Assembly: GCA_029551145.1 (NCBI GenBank)
Contig: JAKPGA010000040.1
Location: 1 to 61,069, forward strand
Source of the DNA: Thermotogota bacterium
Lineage (GTDB): Bacteria > Thermotogota > Thermotogae > Thermotogales > DSM-5069
Length of the DNA stretch: 61,069 nt
Direction: 5' to 3'
Made by a program: the position numbers and the translations under genes. A model generated the notes under the pieces. That model saw nothing but the letters and a program-made list of their open reading frames with translations, made no database searches and was not told the origin of the DNA. Numbering within the stretch: the stretch's first letter is position 1; each line of letters opens with the position of its first letter. Shown piece after piece: positions 18,248 through 26,774 of this stretch.

Positions 18248-19101
18248 GAAGAAGGCCAAGCTTTTTCAAAGAATTGTTCAAATCCTTTGAGGGTTCAGTA
18301 GGGTTTTCAATTCTGTGTGTCTTCATTTTTTGCGCTGTTTTTGCCCCAGTAATAGCTCCGTATGACCCATATGACATCACCCAGAGAGGTCGAAGACTAC
18401 AGTCTCCTTGTAGCGCTCACCTCATGGGAACAGACTGGTACGGGATGGACATATTCAGCCAGATAGTCTATGGTGCGCGTACTTCACTGACGATCGGCGC
18501 CCTTACTGCGTTAGGTGTCAGTACGATTGGGGGCTTCTTAGGTGTCGTAGCCGGTGCATATGGTAAGGGTGTTGATGTTTTGATCATGAGAGCTGTTGAT
18601 TTTGTCATGGTGTTGCCAGGTTTACCTTTGATGATCATGATACTCACCTATCTTGGGAGTAGTTTCTGGACATTGATCTTTGTGCTTGTTGCGTTTGGCT
18701 GGGCAGGGATTTCCAGGGTCGTGCGCGCTATAGTGCTTTCGGAAAAAAGAAGGGGCTATGTCGAAGCAGCTATCTGTGCCGGCGCGAGTAAATGGTATAT
18801 CATCAAGAAGCATCTTTTACCCGCTTCCTATCCGATCTTGGTTGTTAATGCGGCCTTTTCTGCCGCAGGTGCGATGCTGGCAGAAGCAGGGCTTTCCTTT
18901 CTGGGATTTTCAGATCCTCGAATTGTCTCCTGGGGCAAGATGTTGAGTTTGGCAAGGACATGCAATGCGTTGGTTCTCGGTGGCTGGTGGTGGATTGTAT
19001 ATCCTGGTCTTGCGATCTTTCTTGCTTCTTTTTCGATTATGTCTCTGGGTGTCGCAAGTGAAAAAATTCTAAATCCAAAGATTGCCGGTAGGAGGGAATG
19101 A
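18244..19101 (+). CDS. ABC transporter permease, DppC/OppC type
   Basis: Second membrane subunit, 285 residues, starting at a GTG in a GTGA overlap with the previous gene. It has the family's APYDPYDITQRGRRLQSP and HLMGTDWYGMDIFSQIVYGARTSL region after the first helix and an EAA loop (YVEAAICAGASKWYIIKKHLLP near residue 180). The expected DppD/DppF ATPase genes do not follow; a gene of unknown function does. Confidence 0.92.
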   Translation: MRRRPSFFKELFKSFEGSVGFSILCVFIFCAVFAPVIAPYDPYDITQRGRRLQSPCSAHLMGTDWYGMDIFSQIVYGARTSLTIGALTALGVSTIGGFLGVVAGAYGKGVDVLIMRAVDFVMVLPGLPLMIMILTYLGSSFWTLIFVLVAFGWAGISRVVRAIVLSEKRRGYVEAAICAGASKWYIIKKHLLPASYPILVVNAAFSAAGAMLAEAGLSFLGFSDPRIVSWGKMLSLARTCNALVLGGWWWIVYPGLAIFLASFSIMSLGVASEKILNPKIAGRRE

Positions 19102-19102
19102 A

Positions 19103-19792
19103 ATGAAATTCGATAACGGTTATGTTTCTTTGAGTGTTAAGGGGAAGGAAAAAACCTATAAGCTGAGCGATCTGAACGAAGACTTTTACAACTGGCAGCT
19201 TCAAACAAGATCAAAAGGTTTGAAGATATTTCTTGGATTGGAAAAAGGTGCGCCAAACTTTTCTCCTCACACCGTTGTTATGTCAACTTATTCAGAAGAT
19301 ACCGAGTTTCCTGTGAACAGCTGTATAAAAGGTCTTGGTTTGGTGCCAAAGGATGAGTACATAGAAGATCTTGCCAAAAAGGCTATGGATCTGATACAAC
19401 TTGCGAGAGAAAAAGGCATAAATGAGACATTCAGAGAGAGAGTCCAATTCCTGCTGAATTTGTACGATAACCCCGATTTATTCAACAAATCAGTGCTCTC
19501 AAGTATAGAGATGTACTACAAGAAAAGCTACCAGAATGTTCTTAAAGATCCAAGAGCCACATTGCTCTTCTATGACCAAATGACTGGATATAGCATCATG
19601 TTCAATGTTGTTGTGGAGCTCATACCAAGGACAGATCCTTTCTACAAATATGTAACTGCTGTGCATGATCTTTTTCACGTGCCTAAGGATCCAAGCGTAA
19701 GAACAGATAGGTACGAATTCGCATACCGGTTCTGGCCCATCGAAGCGTATGATAAGACACCAGGTCCCAAGGCAAGTAGCAGGATCTTCTGA
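19103..19792 (+). CDS. Hypothetical protein at the end of an ABC operon lacking ATPases
   Basis: A 229-residue cytoplasmic-looking protein with no signal peptide or membrane helix. It starts at the ATG 6 nt after GGAGGG, just after the permease stop, so it is co-transcribed. It is rich in charged residues, with a beta-like N-terminus (MKFDNGYVSLSVKGKEKTYK), a central helical part and a notable HDLFHVPKD near residue 195. It has no Walker motif, so it cannot replace the missing ATPases. I do not recognise the family. Its job may concern the imported substrate or transporter regulation; that is a guess from position. Confidence 0.7.
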   Translation: MKFDNGYVSLSVKGKEKTYKLSDLNEDFYNWQLQTRSKGLKIFLGLEKGAPNFSPHTVVMSTYSEDTEFPVNSCIKGLGLVPKDEYIEDLAKKAMDLIQLAREKGINETFRERVQFLLNLYDNPDLFNKSVLSSIEMYYKKSYQNVLKDPRATLLFYDQMTGYSIMFNVVVELIPRTDPFYKYVTAVHDLFHVPKDPSVRTDRYEFAYRFWPIEAYDKTPGPKASSRIF

Positions 19793-19801
19793 ACTATCAC
19801 A

Positions 19802-20580
19802 TTAGATTTGTTGTTCCTTGTAACGGCTCAATCTCTTGGGACCATATATCACCATAATGAGTGTCACAAAAATCACATTCAGTATCACTGAAATAAGTCC
19901 ACCAATGGCAGTTGACATAGCTGGAAATATAAAATGTGACAGGTTTCCCATCGTGTGAAACAACAAAGCAGCCAGGATGCTGCCGTTGGTGTTGTTGTAG
20001 ATCCATGTGAAGAGTATGGACAAGAAGACGGTTCCAAGAACAAATCCCAAGATCGGCACATTGTGGTACATATCTTGACCCTTCATGAAGAACAAAGGAA
20101 GATGCCACAATCCCCAGATCACGCCAATAAGAACACTCGAAACAGTGGCATTGAATCGTGCCTGTAATCTGTCCAATGCGTAACCTCTCCAGCCAAATTC
20201 CTCGGCAACAGGTCCACCCAGAAACATGATATAGAAAAAGGCTGGTATTATCTCAGAGGTTCTGAGAGAACTGTAATTTGGGGCATCGGTTCACCCATAA
20301 GGACGGCAAAGAGTAGAGAAAAGCCAACGATTGAAGGCATAAGCAAAAAAATGGGAATGAGCCAGACTTTTCTGAAATTCATGCTCACCCCTCTTTTGAA
20401 CAGCTTTTTAACACCATCGAATCCTTCATCCTTGAAGGTGAGAATAAAGGCAGCAGCGGTAGGACCAAAAGGTGCCAGGTACAGCCTTATACCCCACAGC
20501 ACCTCTAGAAGCCACAGCAACCATGACCAAGCAAAGGTGATCAAGAAGAACAACATAAGACTACCATTTCTTGTTTTCAT
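19802..20580 (-). pseudogene. CPBP-family intramembrane metalloprotease, frameshifted
   Basis: Two adjacent frames encode one protein. The N-terminal half (20248-20580, starting MKTRNGSLML) has three hydrophobic segments and the LAPFGPTAAAFILTF motif. The C-terminal half (19802-20227, extendable upstream to about 20275) has the active site EEFGWRGYALDRL plus HLPLFF and FHTMGN histidines of CPBP/CAAX-like proteases. The frame changes at a CCCCAAATT run near 20277-20284; one more A would give a continuous NYSSLRTSEIIPAFF junction. This is either a real mutation or a homopolymer error. Function would be membrane proteolysis or immunity/processing. Confidence 0.75.
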
Positions 20581-20616
20581 GACCTCCACCCCCCAGGATT
20601 ATCAGAATTTTGGAAT

Positions 20617-22572
20617 TTATTTATTTCTTAGAACTCTGTAGTGGTCTTCTATGAGTTTCTGTTTAAATTTCAGAAGTTTTTCCATCTCACTTGAACTCAG
20701 AACAGGCACGTTCGAAGTATCGATTAAAGGCGCGATCATTATGTCTATCTTTCTATTTTCTCCAGACATCAGAACTACATTCATAGCCGTACCCTTCAGT
20801 GGATTTCCTCCCATATATCCATAGTAACCGTACAGATCACCATAACTCAACTGGTTGTCGTGGTCAAAATCCATCCACGCAAAGACCCTGACTGGCGAGG
20901 TGTTCACCTGAAGATTGTAATTTCCATTTTGTAGAGAAGTCAAATCATCTAATTTGTCGTCACTACCAACTGAATACACTATCAGAGGTTCCCATCCACC
21001 AGACCAAGTTACAGCATCGTATGCATCGACTAACCCCGCGCCATAGTATTCATCAAATCCAGGAACTCCAAGATCAACTGCTGTTTGTCTCAAAACATTT
21101 CTTATGTTCTCAACTCCAGTAATGCCTTCACAGATCATCAGTGCCACTACACCTGTCACATGTGGTGTTGCCATTGATGTACCTATTGCTTCTGCATATT
21201 GATTGTTCAGATATGTACTCAGGACCCCACCAGATTCATCGCCACCCGGTGCCACCACATCCAGCTCAGAACCATAATTTGAATACGAAGCTCTTTGCCC
21301 ACTTGAATTTACTGCCCCTACCGCTATTGTTTCTGAATGTGCTGCCGGGTAGATAACAGGTCCATCCTCATTTCCAGCGGCACACACAATCACAACATCG
21401 TTTTCGTACGCATACTTGACTGCTTCGTATATCACATCTGAATATCCACCACCACCGGAGAAGTTGATTATCTTCGCACCATTATCAACGGCATACACAA
21501 AGGCCTTAGCGACATTCAAAACACTTCCAGAGCCATCCGCTCCAAAGACCTTCAGAGGCAGTATTTTCACATTTCCCCACGTTACACTGGCAACGCCTTT
21601 ACTGTTGTTGGTAATTGCAGCAATAGTACCAGTAACATGTGTACCATGCCCGCTTTCATCCTGCGGTTGATCGTCATCTTCAACAAAGTCGTATCCATTA
21701 GTTGAAACCACTCCTTGCAGATCTTCGTGAGAAAGATCAATACCTGAGTCGACCACGGCTACTGTGATTATGCCCGATCCTTTTGTGAGATACCAAGTAT
21801 ATGGAAGATTAATCAGTGGATAATTCCATTGCTGTGAGTACAAAGGATCATTTGGAACGATTTCACCACAGATTCTGTACACGTAATTGGGAGAAAGACC
21901 TACAAAACCGGGTATCTCTGAAAAGTGTTTCAAAAGTTCTTGTGTTGTGAGATTTGTTCTCAAAAGATAGAAGATTTTGTTTGATATACGAAGTTGGTCA
22001 CCTACTGATCCAAGCGGTGCCATAGATTTTTCGACGATCGAAGAAGAAATCGACATTTTGTCTGATCTAAATTGGACAATGTATTCACCAGGTATGTATT
22101 CAGTGTTGGCAGCTGACTTTGAAAAATCAACCTTTCTGTCTATTGGTGAAACATTTTTTGTGACATCGCCATCGTATGCGATAACTTTGCCATAGATCGA
22201 TGCGGAAAAACTCTCGGTTGTGAAAGACCAGATAGGTCCAGAACTGGTACCGCCCTTTGCGTCTTTTGCAACTATCTTCCAGTAGTACTTGGTGCCATAA
22301 CGAAGAGTGTTTGGTTTGTAGGAATTTGAACTGTGTCCACTCTTCACCAATGGTGGAGAAGAATCTTCTCCAAGATATATGTCGTAAACCAACACATCTT
22401 GATCTGGGTCGGTACAATGCCATGACAAGGTTGTGTCTACTGATATATCAGTACTGTTGTTAGCAGGGCTGGGAAGACTTGGAATAAGCGGATAGAAGTT
22501 CACTTGTGTTCCACAATTGTTCAAAAACAACACCATGGTTAGCAATACCAAAACAAACAAAAGCCTTTTCAC
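20617..22572 (-). CDS. Subtilisin-like serine protease (S8), predicted lipoprotein
   Basis: Secreted peptidase of 651 residues. The GTG at 22572 follows GGAGGG by 8 nt and gives a signal peptide with a lipobox-like LNNC (Cys about 20). Order: Fn3/Ig-like domain (about 25-120, TDISVDTTLSW to WSFTTE), an inhibitor-like propeptide (about 160-235, YIPGEYIVQFRSDKM), then the S8 domain with Asp about 275 (VVDSGID), His about 309 (SGHGTHVTG) and Ser about 466 (GTSMATPH), and a C-terminal beta domain with DFDHDNQLSYGD, an EF-hand-like calcium site. It resembles fervidolysin-type proteases of Thermotogales. Role: digestion of external protein. Confidence 0.92.
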   Translation of the reverse strand: MKRLLFVLVLLTMVLFLNNCGTQVNFYPLIPSLPSPANNSTDISVDTTLSWHCTDPDQDVLVYDIYLGEDSSPPLVKSGHSSNSYKPNTLRYGTKYYWKIVAKDAKGGTSSGPIWSFTTESFSASIYGKVIAYDGDVTKNVSPIDRKVDFSKSAANTEYIPGEYIVQFRSDKMSISSSIVEKSMAPLGSVGDQLRISNKIFYLLRTNLTTQELLKHFSEIPGFVGLSPNYVYRICGEIVPNDPLYSQQWNYPLINLPYTWYLTKGSGIITVAVVDSGIDLSHEDLQGVVSTNGYDFVEDDDQPQDESGHGTHVTGTIAAITNNSKGVASVTWGNVKILPLKVFGADGSGSVLNVAKAFVYAVDNGAKIINFSGGGGYSDVIYEAVKYAYENDVVIVCAAGNEDGPVIYPAAHSETIAVGAVNSSGQRASYSNYGSELDVVAPGGDESGGVLSTYLNNQYAEAIGTSMATPHVTGVVALMICEGITGVENIRNVLRQTAVDLGVPGFDEYYGAGLVDAYDAVTWSGGWEPLIVYSVGSDDKLDDLTSLQNGNYNLQVNTSPVRVFAWMDFDHDNQLSYGDLYGYYGYMGGNPLKGTAMNVVLMSGENRKIDIMIAPLIDTSNVPVLSSSEMEKLLKFKQKLIEDHYRVLRNK

Positions 22573-22901
22573 GGAATCGTCCCTCCTTACATTGTACTTC
22601 AAAGATATGAAACAGAGAAATGGAATTAAGAAATCCTCTCATAATCTTGCTCTGTAGTTACAATATCAATACTTTGAATAAGCATCGGATTTTCAATCAT
22701 CCTCTTAATTCTTGTAACTAAGGAGCTTTTTGTGTCTTCCTCTGCAAGAGTTGGTGGTGTCCATTTTGGTATAGTCACCGATTTCCCAAATGTGGTACGA
22801 AAAATCAAAAGACAAGTATATGGCATCAATATAGATGTCCAAGTGAAGTGTATCATTTCTTCGATTGCTGTGTAGCGCCGTTCGAGTCGAATGATAGTAC
22901 C
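22573..22901. other. Intergenic region between subtilase and ABC exporter operon
   Basis: A minus-strand open frame (22626-22856, 76 codons, containing VTIPKWTPPTLAEEDTKSS) lies here. It has no ribosome site and I recognise no family; it may be a gene remnant. No other feature is seen before the promoter at 22902. Confidence 0.3.
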
Positions 22902-22950
22902 TTGACCACATGGTCAAAAAGTGGTAGAATCTTATTGACCAACTGGTCAA
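22902..22950 (+). promoter_or_regulatory. Promoter with twin TetR-type operators
   Basis: TTGACC (22902-22907) and TAGAAT (22925-22930) are spaced by 17 bp. Two near-identical dyads, TTGACCA-N2-TGGTCAA, lie at 22902-22917 (covering the -35) and 22935-22950 (just after the -10), 33 bp centre to centre, about three helical turns. They precede an operon whose last gene encodes a TetR regulator, so autorepression is the simplest reading. Confidence 0.8.
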
Positions 22951-22962
22951 GGGGGCGTGACT

Positions 22963-23850
22963 GTGGCACTGATCGAGACGCACGATCTTACAAAGTACTA
23001 CGGTAGGCACAGGGCTGTAGAGAACGTCAACTTTGAAGTGAATGAAGGTGAGACCTTTGGCTTTATAGGCCCGAACGGCGCAGGCAAGACCACCACGATA
23101 AGAATCCTGCTTGGTTTGATCTTTCCAACCTCCGGTCAGGCAAAGATCTTCGGCAAAGATTGCGTTCGGGACGGCCCGCAGATTCGAAAGCTAGTGGGCT
23201 ACGTTCCATCTGAAGTGAACTACTACGCGAATGCGACGGTAGAAGAACTCCTCGGTTATTTCGCAAGCTTCTACAAAAGTGTGGACAAAACTTATATGAA
23301 GGAACTCTGCGCGAGGTTCGAGATAGATACGAAGAAAAAGTTTCGCGAACTTTCAACCGGGAACAAGAAAAAAGTTGCGGTCGTCCAGGCGTTGTTGCAC
23401 AGGCCAAAGTTGCTCATCTGCGATGAACCGACCATTGGCCTGGATCCCATAATGCAGAACAAACTCCTCGAGGTCCTCGAAGAACTCAAAGCGCAGGGTG
23501 TTACCATCTTCTTTTCGTCCCATATCCTCAACGAAGTTCAGAGACTCTGCGACAGGTTTGTGATGATCAAAGAAGGGAAGATTATCAAGATCGAGAGCAT
23601 CGAAGCTTTGAGAAACAAAAACTACAAGATGGTGAGGCTGCAGCTCAAAGACAGAAACCAGTTGAAACGCGTCGTGGAGAAGTTCGGGCCGAACGTCAAA
23701 ACGAAAGACTCAGCAATTGTTTTTGAATTCTTTGGCAACATCGACCAGCTCATGAAAGAACTTTCCAGTCTCTCACTGGAGAATGTGTGGATAGAAGATC
23801 CCTCGCTCGAAGACTTTTTCATGACCTTCTACTCGGAGGTGAGATCATGA
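22963..23850 (+). CDS. ABC exporter ATP-binding protein
   Basis: ATPase of an ABC-2 type system, about 295 residues. Walker A GPNGAGKTT near residue 38, signature LSTGNKKKV (a degenerate LSGGQ), Walker B LLICDEPTIGLDP and switch SSHIL; a C-terminal extension of about 80 residues follows, as in CcmA/YhaQ/BcrA-like exporters. I start at the GTG at 22963, 7 nt after AGGGGG; a GTG at 22957 is too close. It overlaps the permease gene by 4 nt. The codon choice here is richer in GC-ending codons than in the flanking genes, which hints at acquisition. Confidence 0.9.
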   Translation: MALIETHDLTKYYGRHRAVENVNFEVNEGETFGFIGPNGAGKTTTIRILLGLIFPTSGQAKIFGKDCVRDGPQIRKLVGYVPSEVNYYANATVEELLGYFASFYKSVDKTYMKELCARFEIDTKKKFRELSTGNKKKVAVVQALLHRPKLLICDEPTIGLDPIMQNKLLEVLEELKAQGVTIFFSSHILNEVQRLCDRFVMIKEGKIIKIESIEALRNKNYKMVRLQLKDRNQLKRVVEKFGPNVKTKDSAIVFEFFGNIDQLMKELSSLSLENVWIEDPSLEDFFMTFYSEVRS

Positions 23851-24647
23851 ACGTGTATTCTTGGGAAATGAGACACAACATGAAGAGTACAATGATCTGG
23901 ACCGTCGTGTTGATCGTTTTGCTGATCATGTACGCCTCAGTTTATCCTTCCATGGTGAAAGATGTCGAGCTGATCAGCAGAGTCATGAAACTCATGCCGA
24001 GAGCGTTCTTACGTATATTTGGGCTGGAGGACTTCGACCTGACAAACATTTTGCACTATCTGGTCACTATCTCGAGCATATACGTGACACTCCTGGGTAG
24101 CGTTTTTTCTGCCCTCCTCGTCATCAAGTTGGTCGCGAAGGAGGAATCAGAAAAAACTGCAGAGTTCTTGCTCTCGAAACCTCTTGGGAGGAAAAGTGTG
24201 CTCGCACAGAAACTGCTGGCGATCTTCTCTTCAATCTTGATGCTGGACGCGATTCTCAGTCTTGCCTCGTTTTTTGTGACGAGTTACTTTGGATCAGAAA
24301 GCCTTGATCAATCGAGGTTCTGGTTGTTCTGGGCTTCTCAGATTCTTCTTCACATCACCGTTTCCAGCATCGTTCTGTGCTTCATCTGCTTTTCGAAGAG
24401 ACAAGATAGCGCGGTCTCTCTGTCCATAGGAATCGTCTTCGTCCTCTACGTATTTTCCATTATTGCCAAGCTCACCGAGAAAGCAAAGCTTCTGGTATAC
24501 TTCACGCCCTTCTATTATTCTGATGGCGTGAGGATCGTCAAGTACGGGAGCATAGAACCGATCTTTCTCCTCCTGCATTTCATACTGATCCTTGCAAGCT
24601 TAAGTGTTTCCTTTATAGTCTATTCCAGGAAGGATATATATGTCTGA
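23847..24647 (+). CDS. ABC-2 family transporter permease
   Basis: Membrane half of the exporter, 266 residues with six hydrophobic segments. It begins MNVYSWEMRHNMKSTMIWTV and has KEESEKTAEFLLSKPLGRKSVLAQKLL near residue 95, the coupling element typical of ABC2_membrane_3/NatB-like permeases that act in drug, peptide or sodium export. The ATG overlaps the ATPase stop (ATGA) after a GAGGTGA site. The cargo is unknown. Confidence 0.85.
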   Translation: MNVYSWEMRHNMKSTMIWTVVLIVLLIMYASVYPSMVKDVELISRVMKLMPRAFLRIFGLEDFDLTNILHYLVTISSIYVTLLGSVFSALLVIKLVAKEESEKTAEFLLSKPLGRKSVLAQKLLAIFSSILMLDAILSLASFFVTSYFGSESLDQSRFWLFWASQILLHITVSSIVLCFICFSKRQDSAVSLSIGIVFVLYVFSIIAKLTEKAKLLVYFTPFYYSDGVRIVKYGSIEPIFLLLHFILILASLSVSFIVYSRKDIYV

Positions 24648-25257
24648 GCGGAACACAGAAGTGATGAATGAAATCTTGAACGCGGCGATAGAAGAATTCG
24701 CCGAGAAGGGCTACGAAGCGGCCTCAACGAATACGATAACGCGCAGAGCAGGTGTTTCAAAAGGCCTTCTGTTTCACTATTTCAAAAACAAAGAAGGATT
24801 ATACATTGCCTGCTACGAACACGTTTTGAAATGGTCACGGACGCAGTTCGAAGATTTCGCTGAGAAAGCGAAACAGCTGGACTTTTTTGAATTTCTGTGC
24901 GAGTGGGGATTGAGAAAGATCCAGCTCGCGATAGAGAAGCCTGTGTACGCGAAGTTTCTGCTGACCGTTGCGACCCTGCCTGCCAGACTCCGGCAAAAAG
25001 TCGTCGTAATGATCAAAGAAACGCTGCTGAGCTCTTTTCACGCACTCTCTGAAAAGATCGACTCGATCGAACTGAGGCCAGATCTGAGCAAAGAAGACGC
25101 AACGATGTTCATCACAATTTTCTTCGATGGCATGATGGAGTTCTATTTGAACCAGTACCGGGATCGTGTGGTCCGACTGCCCGAAGAACTGGACGAAATC
25201 AAAAAACAGATCGACAAACTGATCGACGTGCTGAAATTTGGGTTGCTCGAACGATGA
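24640..25257 (+). CDS. TetR/AcrR family transcriptional regulator
   Basis: Repressor of 205 residues. The N-terminal helix-turn-helix is clear: ILNAAIEEFAEKGYEAASTNTI, then RRAGVSKGLLFHYFKNKEGLY (residues 11-55), followed by an all-helical ligand domain. It overlaps the permease gene by 8 nt and follows AGGAAGG. It most likely binds the two TTGACCA-N2-TGGTCAA dyads at 22902-22950 and releases them when the exporter's substrate binds. Confidence 0.92.
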   Translation: MSERNTEVMNEILNAAIEEFAEKGYEAASTNTITRRAGVSKGLLFHYFKNKEGLYIACYEHVLKWSRTQFEDFAEKAKQLDFFEFLCEWGLRKIQLAIEKPVYAKFLLTVATLPARLRQKVVVMIKETLLSSFHALSEKIDSIELRPDLSKEDATMFITIFFDGMMEFYLNQYRDRVVRLPEELDEIKKQIDKLIDVLKFGLLER

Positions 25258-25264
25258 AACTCCT

Positions 25265-25534
25265 TCACCCCGCCATGAGCCTCGCGATCAACCTGTCGGG
25301 CAGCAATTTTTTCGTCACCACGCTGATCAGTTTGTTCTTAAACGCAGAAATCTAAACAGGTTTCCCTTTTTCAAAGCAAGTGCACCCGTCATGACTCGTC
25401 TGTGATCCATCAAATTGCCGAAAATGCGAAGATCTTGACTTTTGAACGCACGTTCGAAGAATCTTGTCTTCGCCGGCCACGATGAGGTGCACAGCACGTG
25501 CACACCGTACTTTTTCAGTTCCACCCACGCTTAG
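25265..25534 (-). pseudogene. Short-chain dehydrogenase/reductase, C-terminal remnant
   Basis: On the minus strand the frame reads AWVELKKYGVHVLC, then TRFFERA, ALALKKGNLFRFLRLRTN and a stop. One frame over it continues LISVVTKKLLPDRLIARLMAG and a stop at 25265. This is the C-terminal third of an SDR of the DltE/SadH type (VELKKYGVHVL, PxxTxFFERA, ALKKGK, LLPRxLxAR). The Rossmann and catalytic YxxxK parts are gone, and a stop codon sits just upstream of AWVELK. So it is a decayed fragment next to the ABC/TetR cluster. Confidence 0.7.
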
Positions 25535-25826
25535 GGATTCGGTATCTACGTTTAAGCGCAGTTCTGATTTGATTTTAACGTGCACCTGACGATATTAAGA
25601 AAGAAGGGAGACTCTTTCTGTTTTGCCAAAAGTGCTTCTGATTCTCATTTTGATTATGACAGGCTCACATTCATCGCAATCCGCTAAAGCAGATATGCTT
25701 CCGGCGTATCTTTGTAAAAGCATTCTAATCACATGTAAAACTTCAGAGACTTTCTGAACAACTCTAATACATTTTTAATGTTTCATGCTGTAGAATTTAG
25801 TCAACCATCCTAAAGGAGGGATGAAT
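25535..25826. other. Intergenic stretch before a secreted protein gene
   Basis: No gene is supported. TAGAAT at 25791-25796 lies 30 bp before the next start and is a possible -10, without a convincing -35. A weak hairpin AGAAAGA/TCTTTCT followed by GTTTTG lies at 25598-25625. Confidence 0.35.
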
Positions 25827-26351
25827 ATGGGTAAGGTCGTAGCTGTGGCAATTGTTCTACTGAGCACCCTGATATTTGCCCAGACAGGCCAGTTACAGCC
25901 AATCAAGCCAAACATTCCTTTCACACCACTTCTTTCAACAAAAGTTCAAGAAGTTGATGTCCTTGGACCTTATGGTTCTGTTTGGAAGATATACTGGGAT
26001 GGCTGGGAAGGGACACTGGTGTTTTTCAAAGGTGGAAGCGGCTATCTTGAAGATGCAAACAAGGTTAAGTACAATCTCACTTACGTGATCTTGAAAAATC
26101 CCCAGGATAACATCTCAGGTATGACTGGGCCTGGTTATGTGGGAAAAGCAAGCACGCTGGGTCATCGCATAGTTTTCATGGTTGACTTCGCGAATACACC
26201 GGGTAACACTCAGGACGATCAGAGGTTTGACGGTTACATCTTCACTCAAACATTAAAACAGCCCAACAAAAGGGCCATTTCAGGTATCACCTGGTGGGAT
26301 AGTATTCCATTTGGTTTCTACGCTACCTTCTGGTATGATGTTCCAGGCTAA
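25827..26351 (+). CDS. Secreted hypothetical protein
   Basis: A 174-residue protein with the signal peptide MGKVVAVAIVLLSTLIFAQT; AAAGGAGG lies 7 nt before the ATG at 25827. The mature part is beta-rich and aromatic (VWKIYWDGWEGTLVFFKGGSG, ITWWDSIPFGFYATFWYDVPG), with no cysteine, and reads like a small periplasmic or toga-associated beta-barrel or lipocalin-like domain. I do not recognise the family. It is monocistronic, followed by a strong terminator, which suggests an abundant protein. Confidence 0.7.
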   Translation: MGKVVAVAIVLLSTLIFAQTGQLQPIKPNIPFTPLLSTKVQEVDVLGPYGSVWKIYWDGWEGTLVFFKGGSGYLEDANKVKYNLTYVILKNPQDNISGMTGPGYVGKASTLGHRIVFMVDFANTPGNTQDDQRFDGYIFTQTLKQPNKRAISGITWWDSIPFGFYATFWYDVPG

Positions 26352-26372
26352 GGCGTGAAAAACATAGGTTAG

Positions 26373-26399
26373 AGGCGGGCACGGGCCCGCCTTATTTTT
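26373..26399 (+). terminator. Terminator of the secreted protein gene
   Basis: AGGCGGGC-ACGG-GCCCGCCT followed by TATTTTT. Confidence 0.85.
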
Positions 26400-26774
26400 G
26401 TAAATGAACCTTATCGAAGATGAAACAACGAACAAAAGCACTGTCAAAAAGCGCATTACGTGAACCAAGCATACAGATTTTCGAGACTAAAAGAGAGTCT
26501 AAACCAGCTAAATAGCAACTCAGCCCGATTAGAAAAACATTTTCGCAACTTTCTTGGTTTTTCAGTCTTCGTATTATATATTATGGAAGGCGCCTACCAA
26601 GATCTTGGTGAAGAGTACTCCGTACCTTGGCATAGGTCTACTCTTTTTTGATCTCCATGGTGTTTATAATAAGGATTTTAGTATTGAGCAGTCTGAAATT
26701 CACATCTCAGCTGGAAAGGATCAAGTTGCCTTTCAAGTGGCTGGAAGAACAATCTTTCTCAATGGACTGGCTTT
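26400..26774. other. Intergenic stretch with a candidate small transcript
   Basis: No convincing protein gene. The centre has promoter-like and hairpin elements described at 26554-26650. An open plus-strand frame around 26650-26800 overlaps the 3' end of gpsA and has no start or ribosome site. Confidence 0.3.
26554..26650 (+). ncRNA. Candidate small RNA or leader (low confidence)
   Basis: TTGGTT (26554-26559) and TATATT (26577-26582) are 17 bp apart. About 60 nt downstream an imperfect hairpin, AAGAGTA...TACTCTT with an inner ACCT/AGGT, ends in TTTTTT at 26644-26649. Between them ACCAA-GATC-TTGGT can form a second hairpin. Promoter, folded body and terminator together suggest a transcript of about 65 nt; the same stretch could encode a 22-residue peptide starting MEGAYQDLGEEY. 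Confidence 0.3.

Noticed and set aside
22626-22856. Minus-strand 76-codon frame with VTIPKWTPPTLAEEDTKSS
   Set aside because: No ribosome site, no recognisable family, and no start codon upstream other than the internal ATG; kept only as a possible remnant.
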